Assembly (NCBI GenBank): GCA_018268915.1
Contig: JAFDVQ010000016.1
Coordinates: 248,001-312,000 of the forward strand
Source of the DNA: Acidobacteriota bacterium
GTDB lineage: Bacteria > Acidobacteriota > Terriglobia > Terriglobales > Acidobacteriaceae
Length of the DNA: 64,000 nt
Direction of reading: 5' to 3'
Each line of letters opens with the position of its first letter. Within the stretch, counting starts at the first letter, position 1. Both the position numbers and the translations under genes were made by a program. The notes below the pieces were generated by a model. The model had not been told where the DNA came from, searched no databases, and saw only the letters and a program-made list of their open reading frames with translations. This document shows, one piece after another, positions 24,832-33,328 of this stretch.

Positions 24832-26109
24832 ATGGCACCAGCAACACCCACCATGTCTTTAGACCAGGAGATCAATCCCTGGGAGGCGCAAAGCGCGCGG
24901 TTTGATTTTGCAGCACGCAAGCTGAATCTGGATGACGGACTCTGGAAGCTGCTGCGGACGCCGACGCGCGAAATTATTGTTCATTTTCCCGTTGCGATGG
25001 ATGACGGACGCATTGAGATTTTTACTGGCTTCCGGGTACAGCACAACATAGCCCGCGGTCCTGCGAAGGGTGGGATACGCTATGCGCCGGACGTGACGCT
25101 CGATGAGGTGCGTGCGCTGGCTGCATGGATGACCTGGAAGTGCGCGGTGGTGAACATTCCGTTCGGCGGCGCCAAGGGCGGAGTGATCTGCGATCCGAAG
25201 AAGATGAGCCAGGGAGAGCTCGAGCGGCTGACACGCAGATATACGGCTGAGATTGTCGATTTCATTGGACCGGAAAAGGATGTGCCTGCTCCCGACGTGA
25301 ACACGAATGAGCAGACGATGGCATGGATCATGGATACCTATTCCATGCACATGGGTCGCACGGTGACGAGCGTTGTGACAGGGAAGCCGCTGAACATCGG
25401 CGGATCGCGCGGCCGGACGGAAGCAACGGGCCGCGGCGTGATGATCGTTTGCGACGAGAGCCTTCGCTACCTGAATATGCCGATCGATGGATGCCGCGTG
25501 ATCATCCAGGGATTCGGCAACGTGGGTTCAAATGCAGCGCGGCTCATGATGGAGCACGGCTACAAGATTGTCGGAATCGCTGAGAAGGATGGCGGGTTGT
25601 CGAATCCGAACGGAATCGATATCCACGCGCTCATCGAATACAAGTACCGCAACAACACGCTCCTTGGCTTTCGGGGCGCGGAAGCGATGCCGAGCGAGGA
25701 GCTGATCGTGTCCGATTGCGATGTGCTGATTCCCGCTGCGACTGAGAACGTGATCACAAGCCGCAACGCAGAGAAGATCAAGGCGAAGGTCGTCATCGAA
25801 GGCGCGAACGGACCGACGACCGCGGTTGCGGATGAGATTCTGGCGGACAAGCGTGTATTTGTCGTGCCGGATATCCTGGCCAACGCGGGCGGCGTGACGG
25901 CAAGCTACTTCGAGTGGGTGCAGGACCGGCAGGGCTACTTCTGGAAGGAAGCCATCGTTAACGAGCAGCTGGAGCAGATTCTGCACGACAGCTTCGACGA
26001 CGTGGTCCGGTATGCCGAGGCCCACAACGTGAATAACCGGATCGCGGCCTACATGCTTGCAATAGATCGCGTGGCGTTCACGATCAAGCAGCGGGGAATT
26101 TACGCTTAG
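24832..26109 (+). CDS. gdhA: Glu/Leu/Phe/Val dehydrogenase family, probable glutamate dehydrogenase
   Basis: 425 residues from ATG 24832, behind GGAG; length is typical. It interconverts glutamate and 2-oxoglutarate plus ammonia. The substrate lysines are placed as in glutamate dehydrogenase: K79 (GPAKGG), K103 (MTWKCA) and catalytic K115 (FGGAKGG), with spacings of 24 and 12. The Rossmann motif is GFGNVG, and AATENVI and EGANGPTT follow. A longer start 46 codons upstream lies in the leader. A strong terminator follows the gene. Coenzyme preference cannot be read from this. Confidence 0.9.
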   Translation: MAPATPTMSLDQEINPWEAQSARFDFAARKLNLDDGLWKLLRTPTREIIVHFPVAMDDGRIEIFTGFRVQHNIARGPAKGGIRYAPDVTLDEVRALAAWMTWKCAVVNIPFGGAKGGVICDPKKMSQGELERLTRRYTAEIVDFIGPEKDVPAPDVNTNEQTMAWIMDTYSMHMGRTVTSVVTGKPLNIGGSRGRTEATGRGVMIVCDESLRYLNMPIDGCRVIIQGFGNVGSNAARLMMEHGYKIVGIAEKDGGLSNPNGIDIHALIEYKYRNNTLLGFRGAEAMPSEELIVSDCDVLIPAATENVITSRNAEKIKAKVVIEGANGPTTAVADEILADKRVFVVPDILANAGGVTASYFEWVQDRQGYFWKEAIVNEQLEQILHDSFDDVVRYAEAHNVNNRIAAYMLAIDRVAFTIKQRGIYA

Positions 26110-26126
26110 TTCATCTCAGGGCTGGT

Positions 26127-26163
26127 GAGAGCGGGTCGCTTCGGCGGCCCGTTCTCTTTTTTT
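26127..26163 (+). terminator. Intrinsic terminator after glutamate dehydrogenase, with UUCG tetraloop
   Basis: GAGAGCGGG pairs with CCCGTTCTC (one G-T pair), the inner CGC-TTCG-GCG closes a TTCG tetraloop, and a run of seven T follows. It separates the dehydrogenase from the convergent phosphatase gene. Confidence 0.9.
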
Positions 26164-26173
26164 GATAGCTCGT

Positions 26174-27546
26174 TCAGCCGACGTAGTCGCAGACGAGGAC
26201 GGTTAAGTCGTCGTCTTGGGTTTTTGCCCAGCGCTGCACTGTGGCGAGGAGATGATCGACCGCTTCGGATGAAGACAGGTTCCTCGTGTCTGTGAGAGCG
26301 GTGGAGAGAGATTGATCGCCGAAGATCTGTCCAGCATCGTTGCGGGCTTCGACAATGCCGTCGGTATAGAGCAGGAGGCGATCGCCGGTCTTGAGCGGCA
26401 TTGATTTGCTCTCGTAGAGTGCGTTGTCTACCGCGGCGAGCAGCATTCCGTTCTCGGAGACTTCGGTGACTGCACCGTCGCGCAACAGAAGCATCGCCGG
26501 ATGGCCTGCGGCGGAGTAGTGAAGCGTATTCGTTTCTGTATCGAGATAGACATAAGCGGCGGTGACATACTGGCCCTGTGTGTTGCCGCACAGGGCGGAG
26601 TTCATTCCGCGGAGAAGTTCGGCTGGATCTGCTGCGTGGTTGCGCTGCGAGGTTGCGGCCATCTTGACCATGGAGGCGATGAGCGCTGCTGGCACTCCGT
26701 GGCCCGAAACATCCGCGAGAGCAGGCCCGCCTGTTTGTCGTTGGCGATGAGAAAGTCGTAGAGATCGCCGGCGACGGAAGTCATGGGAATGTACTTCGCG
26801 GCGACACGGAATGACTGCGAAGGCGGAAATGCCGAGGGCAGGATGGAGAGCTGAATGCGGCGTGCGAGGTCGAGCTCCTGCTGCAACTCGGTGTACTCCC
26901 GGTCTCGCTGTAAAGTACGGTGCGCTGCCACATAGCCCAGGCAGGCAAGCAGAATTGCGAATCCATACGGCTCGACCCGGGCATAGCGGCTGAGGTTATC
27001 GACGAGCGCGAGAAGTATGAAGCTGAGAAGGCCGATACCGATGACCCGGGATTCCCGTTCGTGGATCATGCGCCGCGACCATCGGAACGCCATGATCAGG
27101 AGAGAGACGATGACCACGGTGTTGTTGATGTGATGGAATGCGGGCCGCGGACCGAAGATAAGGGATGCGATAGAGAGCCCGATGAAGATGGAGAGAAAGA
27201 TCCAGAGATTTTTTCTCAGCCGCCCCAGGAATCCGGCGTAGTTGAAGAAGATCCATGCGGGCACAGGCACCAGGTAGTCGATCGCGGCGCGTATCCGGTG
27301 CAGAGATTCGCTGGGCGTCTCGGACATATTCAGGAGCTCAGAGTTCATCCACAGACGGATGCCATAGAGGTGAGCAAACCAGGCGAGCGAGAGCAGCAGT
27401 CCATCCGGCTTACGGCGTATAACGCAGAGTCCGACGAGAATGATGGTGACGGTGTTAAAGGCGGCTCCAAGAAACAGGAACGCTTCGTCGTGGTGAAAGG
27501 CTCGCAGCACTTCCGCGGCGGTGATGGGATCGTCGAGTGCGAGCAT
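26174..27546 (-). pseudogene. Membrane-bound PP2C/SpoIIE-type phosphatase, broken by a frameshift
   Basis: From ATG 27546 the first frame gives several transmembrane helices (~15-200), then a charged stretch (QRDREYTELQQELDLARRIQ) and the start of a SpoIIE/PP2C domain (SVAGDLYDFLIANDKQAGLL). At about 26720 the domain shifts frame and continues as ADVSGHGVPAALIASMVKMA to the stop at 26174. One extra base at the junction would restore GLLxADVSGHG, the normal family sequence. The intact protein would be about 456 residues, likely acting on a phosphorylated anti-sigma-antagonist in an RsbU-like way. A STAS protein lies at 41531-41875. Either the gene is a recent pseudogene or the base call is wrong. 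Confidence 0.85.
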
Positions 27547-27585
27547 TGCACCCCATCTTAAAGCACAAAACATATACTGGCTGCC

Positions 27586-28044
27586 ATGGCGAAACGAAGC
27601 GCGGGGCTGCTGATGTATAGGAGAAATGGAGCGGAGCTTGAGGTCTTTCTGGTGCATCCGGGAGGGCCCTTCTGGGCGGCAAAGGATGCGGGCGCCTGGA
27701 CTGTTCCCAAGGGTGAGTTTCTCGATGGGGAAGAGCCCTTGGATGCGGCAAAGAGGGAGTTCGCCGAGGAGACCGGGTTTGCGGCGAACGGGGACTTTAT
27801 CGACCTGGGAACGGTCCGGCAGACGAGCGGAAAGATCGTGAATGCCTGGGCATTTGAGGGCAATTGCGACCCTGCAAAGCTGGTCAGCAATTCCTGTGAC
27901 ATCGAATGGCCCCCACGGTCGGGGAAGAGGATTGAGATTCCGGAGGTGGACCGAGGCGGGTGGTTCAATCTGGGGGAGGCACGGAACAAGATACTCGCGA
28001 GCCAGGTTGGGTTTCTGAATGTGCTGGCGCAAAAAGTCGGCTAA
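27586..28044 (+). CDS. NUDIX hydrolase
   Basis: 152 residues. The Nudix box GEFLDGEEPLDAAKREFAEE followed by TGF is complete (GX5EX7REUXEEXGU). GLLMYRRNGAELEVFLVHPGG is the N-terminal strand of this group. Substrate, probably a nucleotide derivative, is unknown. It diverges from the broken phosphatase gene with 39 bp between starts, so the two share a promoter region. Confidence 0.9.
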   Translation: MAKRSAGLLMYRRNGAELEVFLVHPGGPFWAAKDAGAWTVPKGEFLDGEEPLDAAKREFAEETGFAANGDFIDLGTVRQTSGKIVNAWAFEGNCDPAKLVSNSCDIEWPPRSGKRIEIPEVDRGGWFNLGEARNKILASQVGFLNVLAQKVG

Positions 28045-28294
28045 CCGTGTCAAGCTCCTGCGATTCCTGCCCATCGTTCGAAAAACATCGCCATGAACGG
28101 TCATTTGGTTATCCGGGCGGTACTGCAGCCCGCGTATTCATCGAGTGTTGGTTTGAGGCGCTATAGCGATGAGGGCTATAGTTATAGAGGGCGCCACTTC
28201 CCTGGGCGCCGGGCGCGAACGGGCGGTTACGGCGGTTTAGAAAATGCCGGCATCTCGAGCGCGTCGAAAGATCCGGAAGCCCTAAAGTAAAGAC

Positions 28295-28939
28295 GTGAAT
28301 CTCCCGAACTCCATCACGTTGAGCAGGATAGCGATGATCCCGCTCTTTCTGTGGATTCTCTCGCCGCACTTCCCGCTGCGAGGAATGCATGGGGAGCAGG
28401 AGATTCTGGCCGCGGTCCTGTTTGTGCTGGCATCCATCACGGACGGTCTGGACGGGTATCTGGCGCGAAAGCGTGCGCAGATCACGACCATGGGGATGCT
28501 GCTCGATCCCATCGCCGACAAGATTCTTGTCACCGCGGCACTGATCCAGCTCGTTGCGTACGTCCCACACATCATGAAGGTCTGGATCGTGGTTGCGATC
28601 ATTGCGCGCGAGTTCCTCATCTCAGGGCTCCGGTCGATTGCGTCGGCTGAGGGCTTCACGATTCAGGCGAGCGATCTGGGCAAATTGAAGACCGTGGTGC
28701 AGATCGTGTCCGTGGTGTCCGCCATTCTGGCGCACGGCTGGTATCAGTGGCAGTTCGGCCTCGTGGTCATTCCGGTGCAGTGGATTGCCATTGCGGCCAT
28801 TTACTTCACGGTCCTGGTCTCGTCGATCTCTGCGGTGGACTATTTCGTAGCGTTCTGGAAGCAGATCGATGGCGCCTCGAAGAATCGTCGGCAGGGGTAT
28901 ATCTTGTCGCGGCAGAAGGGCGTCAGCACAACGCGCTAG
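28295..28939 (+). CDS. pgsA: CDP-diacylglycerol-glycerol-3-phosphate 3-phosphatidyltransferase
   Basis: 214 residues, GTG start. It makes phosphatidylglycerophosphate, the first committed step to phosphatidylglycerol and cardiolipin. The CDP-alcohol phosphotransferase signature D(x2)DG(x2)AR(x8)G(x3)D(x3)D is present as DGLDGYLARKRAQITTMGML continuing into LDPIADK. NLPNSITLSRI at the N-terminus and about five membrane helices fit PgsA. Confidence 0.93.
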   Translation: MNLPNSITLSRIAMIPLFLWILSPHFPLRGMHGEQEILAAVLFVLASITDGLDGYLARKRAQITTMGMLLDPIADKILVTAALIQLVAYVPHIMKVWIVVAIIAREFLISGLRSIASAEGFTIQASDLGKLKTVVQIVSVVSAILAHGWYQWQFGLVVIPVQWIAIAAIYFTVLVSSISAVDYFVAFWKQIDGASKNRRQGYILSRQKGVSTTR

Positions 28940-28959
28940 CGCTTGTGCGGTTCAAGCAT

Positions 28960-30060
28960 TCACTTCCCAGTTTTCAGTTTTAGGCTGGCAGAGTCTAGTC
29001 GGCCGATGCGGCCTTTTGGGCCGACGACATAGGGAAGCGAGAGGGCGTTCCAGTTGCGGTCGGCGTCTTCCGGTTCGTGCAGGGAGGCGCTCGGGCGGAC
29101 GGGGAGCCAGTTGCGGCCATCGTCGGTGGAGATATCGGTGCCATTGGGGCCGACGGTGATCCACGTTTTGTTTTGCTCGTCGTAGGCTACAGATGAGCGG
29201 TAGCCGTGTGGCTGGGTCTGAGAATACTGCCACTGATATCCGCCGTCATTTGAGAATGCTGAAGTGCCAGCAGCTTCCTCGGGCTTCTGATAATCGCCTC
29301 CGACTGCAACAAAGCGAGGTGGAGCTTTCTCGCAGTGAGAGCACATTGAACCCGAATATCTCATTCCAAGTGAGAAGACGCCGGATGAGTCAGTTCCACT
29401 CGCTACGGGAATTTTGGCTCTAGACCACTTCTTCTCGGTGTTCCACGCCTCATAAAGGAATGCTCCTCCCGGACCGCCGGTTGCGAACGCGCGACTGTAT
29501 CCGGTTGAGGTTTGAGCAAACAGGCTATTGCTTGCAGCGAAGGCCGCAATGGGCTTTCCTTCGAATTTGAGCCCATCACTCTTATCTCGTATCCAGTTCA
29601 CGCCACCGTCGGATGTTTCGAAAAGGGCGAATCGACTGTCGACTGGATCCCCGAGCAAGATGCCGTGACCGGTTCGATGCAGCCACAAGCAATCCCAGAA
29701 GCCGTCTTTGTCTGGATTGGTAAAGAGCAGCTTCCATGTGTGGCAGCCGTCGGTGGTTTTGTAGAGCCGGGACTGATCGCCCGGCCCGGAAGACATGACA
29801 ATCGCCGTGTTGGCGTCAAACGCCTGCACGCCTCGGAAATCGAGCTTCTCGCCACCGGGTGGGACCGAGCAGGATTGCCAGACATATCCGCCGTCTTCCG
29901 TGCGGAGTACAGTTCCATGCGTTCCGCTTGCCCATGCGACTCCATTGCCGACGTTGTGAATTCCGCGCAGGTCGGCGGTGGTATTGGAGGTCTGAATCGT
30001 GAATTGAGCGGTGGCTGGCAACGCAATAGCGAACGAGGCGAGAAGAAGCGCGGGGCGCAT
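28960..30060 (-). CDS. Exported beta-propeller protein of the Ycf48/photosystem-assembly-like type
   Basis: 366 residues with a Sec signal (MRPALLLASFAIALPATAQ). Repeats of the form TEDGGxxWQ, TTDGCHTWK, TSDGGVNWI, SNDGGYQWQ and STDDGRNWL are spaced 50-70 residues apart. They mark the Ycf48/BNR-like propeller family. In other organisms some members are assembly factors or glycosidase relatives; the role here is unknown. It is the last gene of a minus-strand set after the AsmA-like gene. Confidence 0.8.
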   Translation of the reverse strand: MRPALLLASFAIALPATAQFTIQTSNTTADLRGIHNVGNGVAWASGTHGTVLRTEDGGYVWQSCSVPPGGEKLDFRGVQAFDANTAIVMSSGPGDQSRLYKTTDGCHTWKLLFTNPDKDGFWDCLWLHRTGHGILLGDPVDSRFALFETSDGGVNWIRDKSDGLKFEGKPIAAFAASNSLFAQTSTGYSRAFATGGPGGAFLYEAWNTEKKWSRAKIPVASGTDSSGVFSLGMRYSGSMCSHCEKAPPRFVAVGGDYQKPEEAAGTSAFSNDGGYQWQYSQTQPHGYRSSVAYDEQNKTWITVGPNGTDISTDDGRNWLPVRPSASLHEPEDADRNWNALSLPYVVGPKGRIGRLDSASLKLKTGK

Positions 30061-30126
30061 TCAAAGAGTGTATCGTCCTGGCAGAATCAGGAATAGACAC
30101 TGAGTCAGTGTTTAGCGAGCAAGATG

Positions 30127-30825
30127 CTACTGAGATTCGGGTTTATGGCGGAGTTTTCTTATGGCCTGAGGGAAAAATTCGCTGAAGGTGTTGGAGAGAG
30201 CACGACCTCCGAAGCCTTCCGCGGTGCGAAGCAGAGCGTGTTGCCAGTCGGATTCGCTCGGAGCGCGCCATGAATTCGAAATGGCATTATTGCCAAAAGT
30301 GGCCGCATAACGCGCATAGGCTAGATGGCGTTCTCCGTCGGACCGGTAGGCGCGGAAGGTAAGGTCGACGATGTTCTTGACGCGTGATTTAAACGGACGC
30401 TCTACAACAGGAAAGTAGCGCGGGTCTTCTCCCCATGCAGCTCCCAGTCCCGCCTCAATGGCGTTGCCCGTGGAGATGCCGGTGAGGCGCATGCCGTAAC
30501 GTTTTCCAAATCCGTCCCAGTGCGGACCGTATTCTGAGGGGCTGTCGAGCGCCGTTCCGAGCGCCGAAGAAAAGATTCCACCAACCAGGCTGGTTGTCCC
30601 CACGGTGGAGTGCGCGAACCACTTGAAGCGTTCCTCAGAAGTGATGGGGCGGTAGTCGGACGATGCGGTGGGAACGTCGTGGACGGTGCTCGCAGAGGCC
30701 GGTTCGGAAGCCGCGAAGTGAGCAGCCTGTGCGAACGCGAGGGTTGAGACCCCTGCGCCTGAAAAGATGCACAGCACTGCTGCACGGGCGAGTTTTTGCG
30801 AAGCTCTGATCGATGATTTCAGCAT
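30127..30825 (-). CDS. Exported protein of unknown function
   Basis: 232 residues from ATG 30825, giving a Sec signal (ARAAVLCIFSGAGVSTLAFAQ, ~14-34). The rest has a Gly/Ala-rich hydrophobic region (TSLVGGIFSSALGTA) and the motif GAAWGEDPRYFPV. I think this is a conserved acidobacterial exported protein, but I know no function. The gene begins 19 bp after the AsmA-like stop codon on the same strand. Confidence 0.7.
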   Translation of the reverse strand: MLKSSIRASQKLARAAVLCIFSGAGVSTLAFAQAAHFAASEPASASTVHDVPTASSDYRPITSEERFKWFAHSTVGTTSLVGGIFSSALGTALDSPSEYGPHWDGFGKRYGMRLTGISTGNAIEAGLGAAWGEDPRYFPVVERPFKSRVKNIVDLTFRAYRSDGERHLAYARYAATFGNNAISNSWRAPSESDWQHALLRTAEGFGGRALSNTFSEFFPQAIRKLRHKPESQ

Positions 30826-30844
30826 GAGCAGGATAAGAACCTTC

Positions 30845-32401
30845 TTAGAGTGGGAAGCCGAATTTAGGTTTACCGTCTTTGTCTGAAGAGATCTTGATTG
30901 GCACTTCCGTCCCCCAGCCATGCTTGCTGAAGAAAGGATCGAGCGGTTTAAGAAGCACGCTCTTCCATTTCGAAGCAACCATCTGCGAGACCTCTGCCTT
31001 GGTGCGCACCTTGCCCTTGAACTCGTACTGCCGTCCATCCATCGTGTACTGGCCGGTGAGGTGCACGTCCCCGCCGGGCAGCCTGTAGTCGAGACGCGAG
31101 AACGAGAGAGCGCCATGCTGCATTTTGAAGTCTCCGGTCATTCTTGATGTGACATCAGGAGCACCGGGTTTCAGGTTGCCAGTGCGCCCTTGCGCCCGAA
31201 GGCTCATGACATCGACCTTGTCCTCGATTTCCGGGTTGGTGAAGTGAATCTGGCGTAGCGTGAACGCGCCCTGCATACTCATCTTCTGGCTCACGCTTTC
31301 GCGGCCCGGAGGGATCTGTAGTTGTGCCTGAAGATTGAGCAAGCCGGTCATGGGCGACGGGTTTTTCCTGACTGCTAGGCCGAGAAAGTCGGCTATCTGT
31401 CCGTTGGGTACGTCGGTATCTACGTCGATCTTGTGGCCTTTGCCTTTAACGTCGACGATTGCTCCTTTACAGGTGAAATAAGACGAGCCGAGTTTGGCGT
31501 CGATGTGTTCCAGATAGGTATCGCCGCTGGTGCCGTCGACGACCGCCTGGAAGCGCGTGGACAGGGGCATAGGGTGATCCGCTGTGTTGAGAGAGAAGTT
31601 TGGAACGTTTGCCTCTCCGCGAACGGCAATCTTGTCCAACTGGCCGTCGAAGTTGCCGCTGGACTTCAGCGTTCCGCCGATTCCATTGATCGTGTTCATG
31701 TCGGCGTTTTCAAACAGGTATTTGCCGTTGACCCTGGAGTCGCCGGGAGTATCCGTGTTCCATGGACCAAATGACCCCGACGCGTGAATTTCGCCTCTTG
31801 GAATTGGGTTGGTGAGAACCGCGTCGAAGGGCCACGCCGTGTTTGGGCCCAAATCTTGCAAAACGATGTGCTTGAGCTGAAAAATGCGCGGATCTTTATC
31901 CGGCTTGTCGGTCCCGATGATCAGCTGTGAATCGTCGCATACGATTCTGTCGACTCGGATTTTGATCTTGTCGCGCGGCTGATAGCTTGATGTCGTGGAG
32001 CGTCGGGATGCGGGAGGCATGTTGATGGCAAGGCCGGTCACATTGACCTGACGGACGTGCGTTGGCTTGAAGAACAATCCGACAGGCGAGGCGCGAAACT
32101 CAAACTGCTTGATGGCGATAAGAGGTTTGTTGTCGATGTTCGCGTCCTGATTGTTCCGCGGAAAAATGCGTAGGCCGCTACCGGTGACTTCCACCCCGCG
32201 GAGAATGCTGACCTGAAGGTTGTCGAGCTGAACTTCGCTGTCAAACCGGGCGCGAAGTGTTTCAATGACGCGACCCTTGAGGATAGGGCCAGCGTGCGAG
32301 AGGACGATCTGAACGGTAACGGCCAGGACGATGAGTGCAAGAACGACAGAGGCAATACCCCAGCGCCAGGCTTGTGATCTGCGCGCGGGTGGCCGATTAA
32401 T
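30845..32401 (-). CDS. AsmA-like envelope protein with no standard start codon in its frame
   Basis: From the first GTG (32194) there are 449 residues, but the same frame stays open 5' to a TGA at 32426-32428, and this extra part looks real. It encodes a transmembrane helix (IASVVLALIVLAVTVQIVL) followed by RVIETLRARFDSEVQLDNLQ, the usual AsmA N-terminus. No ATG, GTG or TTG occurs between the TGA and 32194; ATT at 32399-32401 is the best candidate, and I use it here. The rest is long beta-strand-rich sequence with LRGVEVTGSGL and the C-terminal AsmA-like repeat GGDVHLTGQYTMDGRQYEF. AsmA-type proteins bridge the periplasm and help lipid transport. Translation start remains open: rare ATT, or a sequence error. 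Confidence 0.8.
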   Translation of the reverse strand: MNRPPARRSQAWRWGIASVVLALIVLAVTVQIVLSHAGPILKGRVIETLRARFDSEVQLDNLQVSILRGVEVTGSGLRIFPRNNQDANIDNKPLIAIKQFEFRASPVGLFFKPTHVRQVNVTGLAINMPPASRRSTTSSYQPRDKIKIRVDRIVCDDSQLIIGTDKPDKDPRIFQLKHIVLQDLGPNTAWPFDAVLTNPIPRGEIHASGSFGPWNTDTPGDSRVNGKYLFENADMNTINGIGGTLKSSGNFDGQLDKIAVRGEANVPNFSLNTADHPMPLSTRFQAVVDGTSGDTYLEHIDAKLGSSYFTCKGAIVDVKGKGHKIDVDTDVPNGQIADFLGLAVRKNPSPMTGLLNLQAQLQIPPGRESVSQKMSMQGAFTLRQIHFTNPEIEDKVDVMSLRAQGRTGNLKPGAPDVTSRMTGDFKMQHGALSFSRLDYRLPGGDVHLTGQYTMDGRQYEFKGKVRTKAEVSQMVASKWKSVLLKPLDPFFSKHGWGTEVPIKISSDKDGKPKFGFPL

Positions 32402-32539
32402 GGTTTGCTCGAGTGAGATAGCGAGTCAGCCCCTGAACTGCTTCAGCTATTGGATGCAACCTCGCTCAGCATTCGTTGTCGGCGATTGAAAAGACGCAGC
32501 TTAGTGGCCCAAGAACTCATAATCGCACCGCGAGCGGCT

Positions 32540-33019
32540 TCAGCTCTTGAGCCTTGTTGCGCGCTTGCGGGCTTTGGCGGCGGCAGAGGTGTTCTTTACG
32601 AATTGCTTGCCGCGTCGCGAGCCTTTGACCTTTTTGCGGTCGGTGGCTTTGCGCTCGCTGGGAGAGAGCTCCTTCCAGGCTTTGTCGGGAAGATAACGAT
32701 GCGTCGTTTTGCCGCTGGTCGCTTTCTTGCCGTTCGATGAGTGCCACTTCTCATCGCCCCATGACTTGAGCGACTTCTGCGCTTTGCTGCGACCCTTCTT
32801 GAAACCGCCGCCCTTAGCTTTGTACTCGTTGGTTACGAGTTGGGCCTTGCGGGCACTCCACTGTCCGGGGCGGCCGCCCTTGCTGCCTGCGACGATCTTC
32901 TTTTTGATCTTCTCGCGGAGCTCGGGCTTGGTGTATTTGACCGAATTGGATTGCTTCTTCGCGGTTTTCTTTGCTGTCTTTTTTGCTGGTTTCTTCGCAG
33001 GGGGTTTGCGTGTCGCCAA
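32540..33019 (-). CDS. Lysine-rich DUF5872-like protein
   Basis: 159 residues. The N-terminus is a basic low-complexity tail (RKPPAKKPAKKTAKKTAKKQ), like a histone H1 tail. It is followed by the domain YTKPELREKIKKKIVAGSKG, then PGQWSARKAQLV, KSLKSWGDEKWHSSNGKKA, RYLPDKAWKELSPSERKATD and a basic end. This order matches the DUF5872 family as I recall it; the function is not established. DNA or RNA binding is likely from the charge alone. Confidence 0.8.
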   Translation of the reverse strand: MATRKPPAKKPAKKTAKKTAKKQSNSVKYTKPELREKIKKKIVAGSKGGRPGQWSARKAQLVTNEYKAKGGGFKKGRSKAQKSLKSWGDEKWHSSNGKKATSGKTTHRYLPDKAWKELSPSERKATDRKKVKGSRRGKQFVKNTSAAAKARKRATRLKS

Positions 33020-33328
33020 GGGGAACCTCCGTCCAAGTTAGAGATGCTGCACGGCACAATGCGGCGGCTTCAATGGATTGATGGAATCGAAGTCGCCAGC
33101 ATTTTGTTTTGCATATTCGAGATGTAGTGGATGCGGAACGGCTGAAGCCCGTTTTGGGGCGAAAGCGGTTTGATCTATCCGGCCGCCGGGTCGCGCCACC
33201 ATCGCAAAAAGGAGGAACTGACGGGAGGCGAGAAGCGTAGTTGATTTCAGGGCTCAAACCGCGGACGTCAGAATCCGTCGACTGGTCACATCACGACAGC
33301 CGAACCGGCCAGGAAGAGTCGAACGACT
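33020..33328. other. 309-bp intergenic region
   Basis: No gene seen. GGCGGCTTC near 33063 and GAAGTCGCC near 33090 form a near-perfect inverted repeat, and CGGCTGAAGCCCG (near 33140) is a copy of the dispersed repeat also found at 11343-11400. Confidence 0.45.

Noticed and set aside
26174..26695. A stand-alone 173-residue phosphatase fragment
   Set aside because: It is the C-terminal half of the PP2C gene in a shifted frame, not a separate gene.
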